NCBI GenBank assembly: GCA_946631935.1
Contig: CAMPAP010000086.1
Coordinates: 1-18,010, forward strand
Direction of reading: 5' to 3'
Origin: an uncultured Lachnospiraceae bacterium
Lineage (GTDB): Bacteria; Bacillota; Clostridia; Lachnospirales; Lachnospiraceae
DNA length: 18,010 nt
The number at the start of each line of letters is the position of its first letter. Position 1 is the first letter of the stretch. Below are positions 1-6,717 of the stretch, piece by piece. A program made the translations under genes and the position numbers. Under the pieces are notes generated by a model. The model worked only from the letters and a program-made list of their open reading frames with translations. It had not been told where the DNA came from and did no database searches.

Positions 1-1955
1 ATGCCACCGGTTATACCGAAGAGCCCCAAAACGAAGATGACGTTTTTTTTGCGGAGCTTAAAGCCTTCGATGATGAGGACGGATACTTTATCGAGTATGA
101 AAAGTTCGAAGATGTCAGAAAGTATTTTCTGGAAAAACTTGGCAGTGACGTTCTTGATGAAGTACGTAAAAACGCCGGATCAAAGAAATCCGCTGTCATA
201 AAAAAAGCGGAAAGTGAATTTATCAGGACCTTCTATAACACCAGCCGTGATGATGATATTGCCCCTGAAGAGATACTTGATGAGTATACAAAAGAAAAAG
301 GCGGCAACAATCTGTTCATCATATCCGTTGCCATTCATCCCGATAAGAGGAGAGATCCAGAAGGAAAGCCGTCTATCGTACTTCTCAGGGATGCTTTTAT
401 CAAATATCTTTCAGATCTTAATAATGATGGATATGTTATCAATTCCATTTCAGGTATGTGCATTTCCGACGACGGTGTCAGAACCTTAAGCGGAATGAAC
501 TTTAATTATCACAGGGACATAAAAGTCAGTGATGAGGATGCGACGTATTTTGAAAAGGTATATCTCTGCTACGGAGATTATCTTGCGCGTCTTCTTGAAA
601 ACAAGACCTATTACAAGACCTACAAGGACGATATATACCTTTTTATCCCCTTTGCCGACAACCCGGAAAACACAAAAATGGATGTTCTCTTCAAAAATGA
701 AGGTGAGTTCCATTATGAAGGGGATATTCCGGATGAAACAAGGGATCTTCTTGAGAATCTTGATTACTACATGGAATATGAGTATGAGGGATTTATAAAC
801 CGTGAACTTGAAAGGATATATCTGGGTCAGTGTATCTTCAGACATACTACGGACAGGTATATGAATGAGACAGTAGGCGAGCAGAAAGTTTCGCTGCTTC
901 TTCTTGCATACAAAAGTGCGCATATGTATGTGCTGGTCATTTATATGCCGAACTGCCGTTTTTCTTCTTCAATGGTGGGAGACCAGCTCAGCCAGAGACA
1001 GCTGGATGTCAGATTTGGAGAAGAGGATGATATCGATGAGTACGGATTTACCCATTATGAAAATGTCATAGATTATCTCGGGGATAAATACGGCCTTGTA
1101 AGATGCGGAAACGGAAAGGCATTTTACTGTATGTCGGATAAACCTGAGTCTGAGCAGGAATTCAGGAACATCCTTACGGGGGAGACATTTTTCAGTGTCC
1201 ATCAGGATTTTTATATTAAAAATTACGAGCTTGTATCACAGCAGCTGAAAAATGATCTGGCAATATATGATTATTACGAGGCATACATGTCACCCGTAAG
1301 TCTTGCCATCATTCTTAAGACTTTTGAAAGACGCGAAGGAAAGCAGAGGATAGAGGACGCCGCTACCTATGTTTTTATCGTGGAACTGGTCCTTCTTCAG
1401 AATACTGCCCTTAATAAGCTCAGCAAAAAAGTCGGTAAAGCTTTGGAGCACGAGGGCGATGTTTCATACGAATATATAAACAGCCTTTATAAGGATTACG
1501 GAAAAACCCTCAAACTCTGGGATGCGAGAAATTTTAAATATTACGGAACCCAGATGGAGGCGGAGCAGATCCGAAAGGCATTTGAAAATGACGAACTCCG
1601 TGAACGCTATCAGGAGGAACAGGGCTTCCTTGAAAATATGGTCGAAGTCAATGCCGCAAATGATGAGAGAAGAAGCGGATGGATAATCGGAATAGTAGGT
1701 ACTCTTCTTGCGATGTTCCAGGTCAAGGATTACATGATAGAAATGTTTGCAAAGTTCTATTCCTGGATCGGCAATGTCATCGATAACCCCGAAAGTATTA
1801 TCGTTGGCGGAAATGCCGCGGTTGAAGAATCCAGCCAGTTCAGCAATCTGTTCAGTGTTGTGATCTGGGGAAGCGTTCTGATATTTGTCATGGGATATAT
1901 CGCTACCAAGAACCAGAAGCGCTATGAGCAGAAAAAGAAGCTCAGTGGGAGGTAA
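1..1955 (+). CDS. Large hypothetical protein with two C-terminal membrane helices (5' end outside window)
   Basis: The reading frame is open from base 3 to the TAA at 1953-1955, giving 650 visible residues, so the start lies upstream; the first internal ATG (456) is not the true start. The visible N-terminal half is acidic, mixed alpha/beta and rich in Asp, Glu and Tyr, with no motif I recognise. From about visible residue 425 it becomes helical and charged, ending in a long helix rich in Glu/Arg. Two hydrophobic segments follow, at about residues 560-575 and 617-636, separated by a roughly 40-residue loop, then a short basic tail. A long helical stalk followed by two membrane helices recalls CorA- or RMD1-like topology, but I see no GMN signature, so this is only a resemblance. 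It lies 5 bp upstream of the ThiT-like gene and shares its transcript. Function unknown. Confidence 0.85.
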   Translation, partial: ATGYTEEPQNEDDVFFAELKAFDDEDGYFIEYEKFEDVRKYFLEKLGSDVLDEVRKNAGSKKSAVIKKAESEFIRTFYNTSRDDDIAPEEILDEYTKEKGGNNLFIISVAIHPDKRRDPEGKPSIVLLRDAFIKYLSDLNNDGYVINSISGMCISDDGVRTLSGMNFNYHRDIKVSDEDATYFEKVYLCYGDYLARLLENKTYYKTYKDDIYLFIPFADNPENTKMDVLFKNEGEFHYEGDIPDETRDLLENLDYYMEYEYEGFINRELERIYLGQCIFRHTTDRYMNETVGEQKVSLLLLAYKSAHMYVLVIYMPNCRFSSSMVGDQLSQRQLDVRFGEEDDIDEYGFTHYENVIDYLGDKYGLVRCGNGKAFYCMSDKPESEQEFRNILTGETFFSVHQDFYIKNYELVSQQLKNDLAIYDYYEAYMSPVSLAIILKTFERREGKQRIEDAATYVFIVELVLLQNTALNKLSKKVGKALEHEGDVSYEYINSLYKDYGKTLKLWDARNFKYYGTQMEAEQIRKAFENDELRERYQEEQGFLENMVEVNAANDERRSGWIIGIVGTLLAMFQVKDYMIEMFAKFYSWIGNVIDNPESIIVGGNAAVEESSQFSNLFSVVIWGSVLIFVMGYIATKNQKRYEQKKKLSGR

Positions 1956-1960
1956 TAGGC

Positions 1961-2671
1961 ATGGTACCCGATAAAAACATACTGTTTGACGAAAAAAGAT
2001 TGTGGGGAAATACCAGGTTCTGGGCCGGTCTTCTGATGCTTTTAAGCTTTGGTTTTTCCTATATGATAATAATCCACCTTGCAGAGGGCGGGGATGTGAC
2101 CTGGTTCTCCATGTTCTTTTTGTATCTTTTTGCCTACTTCTACGGCGGATGGCAGGGAATGCTCTTTGCTGTGGGATTCGGAGTGATGAAATTTTTCGGG
2201 GATATGTATTTCGGACTTCTTGATACCCAGCACATGACGGCAGAGATACTCGATTACCTCGTAAGCTACGGCATCGTGGGGGCAGGCGGCTTCTTTTCCC
2301 AGGGGATGATAAAGGATTCAAGAAAGAAAAAAGGCAGAAAAAAAAGAGGAGTATACATTGAAAGTATAACAACCTCCGATGATTATCATGTGGGAACTCC
2401 CGAGGAAACCTACGCCCTGAAAGTCGGTTACGGTATAGCGATGCTTTTAAGGTTCATAAGCAGTACCGTAATATGCATGATCTTTTTCTATCGTCCGGAA
2501 AATGATTTTCTCAGGAATCTGATGGAGGCTGTTGTCTACTGTCTTGCATATATCGGAGTGGAGACTGTCCTGACATATATCCTGATGCTGTTTCCCTGGG
2601 TTTGCAACGCTACGGAATATTGTAAATATGTTGCAACCCACAATTATGATCCGGATTTAAAGACTTATTAA
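1961..2671 (+). CDS. ThiT-like ECF transporter S-component homologue, divergent binding site
   Basis: A 236-residue polytopic membrane protein. GGGAGGT at 1947-1953, inside the end of the previous gene, supports the ATG at 1961. The N-terminal half matches the ThiT (thiamine-specific ECF S-component) pattern: an EGGDVTWFSMF stretch, a Tyr/Gly-rich segment, then EILDYLVSYG followed by a Gly-rich helix. The C-terminal half also aligns (LLRF at 162-165; AVVYCLAY at 190-197). Between them is an unusual basic insert, SRKKKGRKKRG, plus about 25 polar residues, making it longer than typical ThiT. Against my recollection of Lactococcus ThiT, the residues contacting thiamine differ: Glu84 to Asp98, His125 to Ser168, Gly129 to Cys172, Trp133 to Phe176, Asn151 to Ile198; Tyr146 (Tyr193) is kept. 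It may carry another ligand or act differently. No ECF ATPase or EcfT gene is in the window, which is normal for group II ECF systems. Confidence 0.7.
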   Translation: MVPDKNILFDEKRLWGNTRFWAGLLMLLSFGFSYMIIIHLAEGGDVTWFSMFFLYLFAYFYGGWQGMLFAVGFGVMKFFGDMYFGLLDTQHMTAEILDYLVSYGIVGAGGFFSQGMIKDSRKKKGRKKRGVYIESITTSDDYHVGTPEETYALKVGYGIAMLLRFISSTVICMIFFYRPENDFLRNLMEAVVYCLAYIGVETVLTYILMLFPWVCNATEYCKYVATHNYDPDLKTY

Positions 2672-2796
2672 TCTTCTGAATCTTCAACTTCACCTGCAAC
2701 TGCGGAAACTACGCTTGTAACGGCAGAGATCACAACAACCGCCGCAATGATGACCAGCAGTCCGCCTGCAAGAAGTAAAAACATTGATCCTTCCAT
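2668..2796 (-). CDS. 42-residue small membrane protein
   Basis: Reading leftward from the ATG at 2796-2794, a 43-codon frame ends with TAA at 2670-2668. The peptide starts MEGSMFLLLAGG, continues as a single Ile/Val/Ala-rich membrane helix (about residues 5-35) and ends in an acidic tail, GEVEDSED. A good ribosome site (AAAGGAG) lies 5 bases before the ATG. A candidate promoter (-35 TTGCAA, 17-bp spacer, extended -10 TGA-TAAAAT) lies upstream at 2862-2890 and would start transcription near 2855. Its stop overlaps the ThiT-like stop by a few bases, so the two genes converge. Function unknown; the composition resembles single-pass small membrane proteins that bind larger complexes. Real-gene status rests on the ribosome site, promoter and plausible helix. 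Confidence 0.65.
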   Translation of the reverse strand: MEGSMFLLLAGGLLVIIAAVVVISAVTSVVSAVAGEVEDSED

Positions 2797-2822
2797 AATG
2801 CTCCTTTTTCAGGGATAATCTC

Positions 2823-2859
2823 AAAAGCAGATAAGGGGCCCCTGGGCCCGTCTGCTTTT
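2823..2859 (+). terminator. Hairpin, probable terminator of the ThiT-like transcript
   Basis: A 9-bp outer stem (AAAAGCAGA at 2823-2831 with TCTGCTTTT at 2851-2859) encloses a GGGCC/GGCCC inner stem (2836-2840 with 2845-2849) and a 4-base loop. T-rich sequence follows on the plus strand. It lies about 150 bases past the ThiT-like stop, so that transcript would run antisense through the small minus-strand gene. Read leftward, the same hairpin would form at the 5' end of the small-gene mRNA and could stabilise it. Confidence 0.6.
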
Positions 2860-2861
2860 AT

Positions 2862-2890
2862 ATTTTATCAGTTTTCGCTCCTGCTTGCAA
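2862..2890 (-). promoter_or_regulatory. Candidate promoter of the 42-residue protein
   Basis: On the minus strand: -35 TTGCAA (2890-2885), exactly 17 bases of spacer, -10 TAAAAT (2867-2862) preceded by TGA, which makes an extended -10. The predicted start near 2855 leaves a leader of about 60 bases that begins with the 2823-2859 hairpin and ends at the ribosome site. Confidence 0.5.
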
Positions 2891-2925
2891 TATTCTTCAC
2901 CTTTTGGATATATTTAACAAATAAG

Positions 2926-2945
2926 AAAAACCCCTTCTGGCGGGG
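2926..2945 (-). terminator. Small leftward terminator-like hairpin
   Basis: Read leftward, CCCC (2945-2942), a 7-base loop and GGGG (2934-2931) are followed by TTTTT (2930-2926) and more T-rich sequence. The stem is only 4 bp, so it is weak. A second hairpin, caggaa/ttcctg at 2946-2951 and 2959-2964, sits immediately before it. Together they could end a short leftward RNA started near 2975. Confidence 0.35.
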
Positions 2946-2981
2946 CAGGAAAAGGATCTTCCTGTTATTAGGAGAGAGGTT

Positions 2982-3010
2982 TTTATACAGATTTTACGAA
3001 TTTTCGTAAA
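2982..3010 (-). promoter_or_regulatory. Candidate leftward promoter overlapping the inverted repeat
   Basis: On the minus strand: -35 TTTACG (3010-3005), 17-base spacer, -10 TATAAA (2987-2982). The -35 lies inside one arm of the 2990-3013 inverted repeat, so a protein bound there would cover it. Hexamer matches are moderate (4/6 and 5/6). Confidence 0.35.
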
Positions 3011-3013
3011 ATC
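2990..3013. repeat. Perfect inverted repeat, candidate operator
   Basis: GATTTTACGAA (2990-3000) is followed after TT by its exact complement TTCGTAAAATC (3003-3013). It is not followed by a T-run, so it reads as a dimeric regulator site rather than a terminator. It ends 11 bases before the rightward -35 box and overlaps a leftward -35 box, a position suited to controlling both directions. The binding protein is unknown. Confidence 0.6.
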
Positions 3014-3024
3014 TTCAAATGGTG

Positions 3025-3053
3025 TTGACCCTGTCTTTTTTAAGTAGTAAAGT
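3025..3053 (+). promoter_or_regulatory. Candidate promoter of the pilus operon
   Basis: TTGACC (3025-3030) is a 5/6 match to the -35 consensus. After a 17-base spacer comes TAAAGT (3048-3053), a 4/6 match to the -10. Predicted start is near 3060, about 70 bases before the ATPase start codon. Confidence 0.6.
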
Positions 3054-3071
3054 TGTCATCACCATCTATCC

Positions 3072-3098
3072 GGGCAGTTTTGCGGACTGCCCTTTTTT
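3072..3098 (+). terminator. Intrinsic terminator in the pilus-operon leader
   Basis: GGGCAGT (3072-3078) and ACTGCCC (3086-3092) form a perfect 7-bp GC-rich stem with a 7-base loop, followed by six T (3093-3098). It lies between the likely promoter and the ATPase gene at 3133, so it would stop transcription within about 40 bases of the start unless bypassed. Another terminator already closes the upstream ThiT-like unit, which makes a leader attenuator plausible. I saw no riboswitch aptamer in the short leader. Confidence 0.75.
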
Positions 3099-3132
3099 GG
3101 TGCTCTTCAGGGCGTTCGCACGGAGGTAACAA

Positions 3133-4269
3133 ATGACTGAAATGTTATCTGCACGCCGCCCCATTCTGGGAACCATTGCGGACGAGTATATTGCCCGCAG
3201 GGGAAATCAGCTTATTTCACTGAAACGCGGTCTGATGACAAAAGAAAAATTTATGGAAGATGCCGCCGAATTCATTTCGGAAAACTACGGGGATGAGGCG
3301 GGAGAAAACGGGGAGCTTCTGAAGGAATTCGAGGAATATGTCTTCGGCTATTCGAGACTGTCCGTGCTTATCGATGATCCTGATATATCGGATATAAGGG
3401 TCATGAGTCATGACTGTATAAGAGTCAAGAAGTGCGGAAAGAGGAAAGAGTCCGGTGTCTTTTTTTCGGATGAAGCGGAATACAGGGCTTTTATCGATCA
3501 TATTGCCGCAAAAAACAAAGTCAGCGTCTCGAATCTGTCGGCCATACAAAGGTTTACGGATTCTTCATCCCATCCTGATTTTATCCTGAGATTCACCGTA
3601 TCAATGCCCATAGTAAACACATACGAAGAACCGTATCTTTGTATCAGGAAAGTCCCGAAGAAATTTCCTCTTCTTGGGGATCTGGTCCTTAAGGGAATGC
3701 TTGACGAAAAATGTGCCAGGATACTTGCCCTCAGGTTCAGGCTTGGTTCTACGCTTATCTGCGGCGGGAATTCATCCGGTAAGACCACCCTGCTCAATGC
3801 CCTTAAAGAAACGATACCGGATGATATGGCAGTCCTTGTGGTACAGCAGGCGGATGAGCTCACCACCATGTTCCATCCCGACATGATGTTTCTGCATTCG
3901 ATCCCGGTGTCTGCCGAAAGCAGAGCCAGTTATGACCTTGAGAACATAAGCATTGCGGGACTGACCATGGATGTGGATTTTTTTATCATCGGTGAGATCA
4001 AGGGCTCCGAAGCTGCATATATGCTTAATGCGGCTTGCACTGGGCAGATCTGTGCCGGAACCATACATTCTGTTTCCGCAATGAGAGCCACCGACAAGCT
4101 TGTGGATTATGCAATGCAGGCAAGCAGGTATTCGAGAAATGAGCTTATGAGGATGATGGACTGTTTTAAGACGATAGTTTTCATGAAGGATTTCAAAGTG
4201 GCAAATGTTTATTCCTGCAAAGGATGGAATGAAGAAAGGGGTGAACTTGATTATGAACGTCTGGTGTAA
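3133..4269 (+). CDS. CpaF/TadA-family secretion ATPase of a Tad-like pilus
   Basis: A 378-residue cytoplasmic hexameric ATPase of the VirB11/CpaF type, which powers pilin assembly. An N-terminal helical domain (about 1-75) and a beta-rich domain (about 80-190) precede the catalytic core. Walker A is GGNSSGKTT at 211-219 (Lys217); the acidic box is VVQQADEL at about 236-243; the Walker B region is FFIIGEIKG with Glu288; the His box ends in TIH at 310-312. GGAGGT at 3122-3127 supports the ATG at 3133. In place of the usual CpaF D-A-R-x-P-D-G-S-R stretch it has RFTDSSSHPDFILR, a variant I associate with clostridial Tad-like or conjugation-like clusters. It is the first gene of the pilus operon, and the next gene begins inside its 3' end. 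Confidence 0.9.
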   Translation: MTEMLSARRPILGTIADEYIARRGNQLISLKRGLMTKEKFMEDAAEFISENYGDEAGENGELLKEFEEYVFGYSRLSVLIDDPDISDIRVMSHDCIRVKKCGKRKESGVFFSDEAEYRAFIDHIAAKNKVSVSNLSAIQRFTDSSSHPDFILRFTVSMPIVNTYEEPYLCIRKVPKKFPLLGDLVLKGMLDEKCARILALRFRLGSTLICGGNSSGKTTLLNALKETIPDDMAVLVVQQADELTTMFHPDMMFLHSIPVSAESRASYDLENISIAGLTMDVDFFIIGEIKGSEAAYMLNAACTGQICAGTIHSVSAMRATDKLVDYAMQASRYSRNELMRMMDCFKTIVFMKDFKVANVYSCKGWNEERGELDYERLV

Positions 4270-5194
4270 TGTCTGGCTTTTTATACTGCTTCTTTTCAGC
4301 ATATACGGAAGCATGAGATCACTCAGGGAGACGGATGATCTCGGCAGGGCGGCAAGGGGTATAGTGAAGGGATTTGATGACAGGGGAAGAAAAAATGACC
4401 TTAAGAAAAGGAAAGATCTGAGAATGCGCATGATGAGGGAAAACCTCCCCGGAAAGATCGACAGGGCACTTGTCTACAGCATGATCAAAAGAAAGTATCC
4501 GGGTCTGAGTGCGGAAAAATTCTCGGCTTTGGTGATCGCCATATGCTGCATTTTGCTGATAGCTTTCTGGAGCGCCTTCGGGCTGTTATACGGTCTTTTG
4601 GCAGTATCTGTCTTTGTATCGGCGGTTTATGTGTTCATCAGGTGTCTTGAGATAAGTGCCATGAAAAAAACCGGAGAGGATCTGCCAAAACTTCTGGATC
4701 TTTTGAGCTCATTTGCTGCATCGGGTTCTATCAGCTCCGGGATATTCGGCGAGATAAGCATATACATGGACGAGCCTTTAAGAAGTGCGCTTGATGAATG
4801 CAGTCAGGAGTGCAAAATGAGTGGGGACGTATCCCTTGCAATGCTGTCACTTGCTGATCGCATAGAGCATCCACAGTTCAAACAGCTCATCAGGAATATG
4901 GAGATAACATCAAGACACAGTGATGACATTACGGGGCTTGTGGCAAAAACAAGGAGAGGATTAAGGGATTATCTGAGAGAATCATCCCAGAGGAAGACCA
5001 TGCTCAGGGAATCGGCGATCAATATGCTTCTTTTGATGGTAATGAGTCTTGTGGTTCTTGTCATAACCACTTCACTGTCAGAGACCGGTCTTGGCCCGGT
5101 GCTTTTTGGGAGCATTCCCGGAAGAGTGACACTTGCTGTTATGGCGGGGGTCTGCCTTATGTATTTCAAACAGGCTGCTGCTCTGTATAAGTGA
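4253..5194 (+). CDS. TadB-like T2SF-domain pilus platform protein
   Basis: A membrane platform protein of the type II secretion F (T2SF) family that works with the ATPase. The start chosen is the ATG at 4253 (MNVWCNVWLF), preceded by AAAGGGG at 4235-4241, giving 313 residues and a 17-base overlap with the ATPase gene; an ATG at 4205 is in frame but deep inside that gene. It has an N-terminal helix (about 5-17), a hydrophobic pair at about 90-130, a T2SF helical domain starting DLPKLLDLLSSFAASG, and C-terminal helices at about 256-277 and 291-307. The pattern of one paired region, a cytoplasmic T2SF bundle and two final helices fits TadB. It pairs with the TadC-like gene 7 bases downstream. 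Confidence 0.85.
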   Translation: MNVWCNVWLFILLLFSIYGSMRSLRETDDLGRAARGIVKGFDDRGRKNDLKKRKDLRMRMMRENLPGKIDRALVYSMIKRKYPGLSAEKFSALVIAICCILLIAFWSAFGLLYGLLAVSVFVSAVYVFIRCLEISAMKKTGEDLPKLLDLLSSFAASGSISSGIFGEISIYMDEPLRSALDECSQECKMSGDVSLAMLSLADRIEHPQFKQLIRNMEITSRHSDDITGLVAKTRRGLRDYLRESSQRKTMLRESAINMLLLMVMSLVVLVITTSLSETGLGPVLFGSIPGRVTLAVMAGVCLMYFKQAAALYK

Positions 5195-5201
5195 GGTGAG
5201 T

Positions 5202-6038
5202 ATGGGAATTACAGACTATTACGATACTGTGTCGGCAATACTTGTTTTCACCTGTGTTCTTACTTCGGCGGGCTGGGTAAGATGTGTGCTTGATCCTGCG
5301 GAAAGCAGGGTGGCAAGAGCCGGTGCGGAATTTGCGGGGATGATAAAAGAAAAGCAAAGAAAGTCCGCTTCATATTCCGCACTTGATGCATGGCTCAGAA
5401 AAAACGGAGCTTCCTACCATACAGGCAAAAAAACGGATCCCGGGAGATTTGTTGCAATGTGTGCATTTTTGGCAGCTTTGGGTTTTGTGACGGGACTTGG
5501 CGCGGGCTTTCTTTTTTCGGTGCTTCTGTCGGTACTTATGGGGATGTTTCTTCCGCTTTACGTTCCTGCCAGAAATAGGGCTGATGCACGAAAAATGCTG
5601 CCGGACATAAAGCTTATATATCACTCCCTGGAAGTGCAGATAGGGAGCGGTGTCTATGTGACCGACGCTCTTTCCGAATGTGTGCTCAGCGTGCGTCATA
5701 TAAGACTGATCGATGCACTGAACACTTTCAGTGCCGATATGATGATGAAGTCGGATATTTATGCATCACTTGAAAAATTCAGGTCATCCTTTGATGACAG
5801 ATATATAGATTCTCTCTGTATAACAGTTGTCCAGGCTTTAGAGTCCGGCCAGGCCGTTGAGCTTCTTTCCGATATCGCAGAGCAGGTAAGTGACATGGAG
5901 GAAGACGTGCTTCAGTCAGGAAAGGCATCTCTTGACAGGGTACTTACACTCTGCCAGCTTCTGGTGCTTGCTTCTGTAATGGGAACGGCTCTTTATACGT
6001 GTGTTATCTATATGATGACCAAAGCGGTGAGCTTCTGA
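5202..6038 (+). CDS. TadC-like T2SF-domain pilus platform protein
   Basis: The second platform protein of the pilus machine, 278 residues. The ATG at 5202 follows GAGGTGAG (5192-5199), which overlaps the stop of the TadB-like gene; an in-frame TTG/ATG extension to 5133 would lie inside that gene and lacks a comparable ribosome site. A hydrophobic N-terminal segment (about 8-28), a central pair (about 83-120), a cytoplasmic T2SF domain (about 125-245, including LPDIKLIYHSLEVQIGSG and SLCITVVQALESGQAVELL) and a last helix (about 250-275) fit TadC. Heterodimeric TadB/TadC platforms are typical of Tad systems. Confidence 0.85.
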   Translation: MGITDYYDTVSAILVFTCVLTSAGWVRCVLDPAESRVARAGAEFAGMIKEKQRKSASYSALDAWLRKNGASYHTGKKTDPGRFVAMCAFLAALGFVTGLGAGFLFSVLLSVLMGMFLPLYVPARNRADARKMLPDIKLIYHSLEVQIGSGVYVTDALSECVLSVRHIRLIDALNTFSADMMMKSDIYASLEKFRSSFDDRYIDSLCITVVQALESGQAVELLSDIAEQVSDMEEDVLQSGKASLDRVLTLCQLLVLASVMGTALYTCVIYMMTKAVSF

Positions 6039-6068
6039 TTGTTTTTCGCATATTTGAAAGGAGAAATG

Positions 6069-6296
6069 ATGAAATATATAAAAAGAATGATCATTAGGAT
6101 AATGGAACTTGGAATGCATAAAGAAGAAGGGCTTGACGGGATACTTGTCACCATAGGACTTTGTATCATCGCGCTTTTGCTTTGCGTTGTCATGAGGGAT
6201 GCCCTGACGGATTTTATCAAGACCATCGTTACTGCCATGACAGATTCGGCAAAAGCCATTCTTACAACGCCTTCCGCTTTTATCTTACCGGAGTAA
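6069..6296 (+). CDS. Flp-like small pilin subunit
   Basis: A 75-residue protein with a charged N-terminus, a single hydrophobic helix (about 25-44, GILVTIGLCIIALLLCVV) and a short amphipathic tail. This is the size and layout of Flp/Flp1-type pilins, and the position right after TadB/TadC fits the major pilin. AAAGGAG at 6057-6063 favours the ATG at 6069 over the adjacent ATG at 6066. The leader ends EEGLDG; neither possible cleavage point leaves the Glu at +5 that Flp pilins normally carry. It could instead be a minor pseudopilin. Confidence 0.65.
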   Translation: MKYIKRMIIRIMELGMHKEEGLDGILVTIGLCIIALLLCVVMRDALTDFIKTIVTAMTDSAKAILTTPSAFILPE

Positions 6297-6300
6297 AAAA

Positions 6301-6717
6301 ATGATAAAAAGATACAGCCTGATGAAAAAAGAGGATTCACCAAGTGTTTTGGCAGATATAAAAGAAAACGATGCGGGAAGTGTCGGCGATGTGATGCCCA
6401 TGTGCATTTTTGTCATTTGCATCGCATATGTGCTGATCTCATTTGCAGGATGCGTAAAGCTTATAAATACCAAGACCATGGTCTCACAGATATCAAGGCA
6501 GTACATCCTTAAGATGGAAACGGAAGGATATCTGAAAGAAGCGGATAAAAATGAAATGCTTGATGATCTGTCCCTGGCCGGTCTTGAAAATATCAATCTG
6601 GGTAAAACGGATATGAATCCGGTAGGTTACGGATGCAGGGTGACACTTGAAATAAAAGGAAGCACGGAGGGAGGATATGAGATTTCCGAATTCAGAACTT
6701 CAACGGCCAAGTATTAA
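6301..6717 (+). CDS. DUF4320/TadE-like pseudopilin
   Basis: 138 residues: a polar N-terminal leader, one membrane helix (about 32-52), then a short extracytoplasmic domain. The stretch ISRQYILKMETEGYL and the later GYGCRVTLEIKG resemble DUF4320 proteins of clostridial Tad-like clusters, which are TadE-like minor pilin or anchor components. GGAG at 6290-6293 sits 7 bases before the ATG. The gene follows the pilin by 4 bases and its last 41 bases are shared with the next gene. Confidence 0.7.
   Translation: MIKRYSLMKKEDSPSVLADIKENDAGSVGDVMPMCIFVICIAYVLISFAGCVKLINTKTMVSQISRQYILKMETEGYLKEADKNEMLDDLSLAGLENINLGKTDMNPVGYGCRVTLEIKGSTEGGYEISEFRTSTAKY

Noticed and set aside
1464..2372. 302-codon minus-strand open frame
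   Set aside because: It crosses two well-supported plus-strand genes, has no ribosome site, and its translation is a low-complexity basic/serine-rich shadow.
3054..3132. c-di-GMP or other riboswitch ahead of the pilus operon
   Set aside because: The leader before the terminator is about 12 bases, too short for an aptamer, and no known riboswitch motif was recognised.
3772..4431. 219-codon minus-strand open frame
   Set aside because: Lies antisense to the Walker region of the ATPase and the TadB start; composition is that of a shadow frame.
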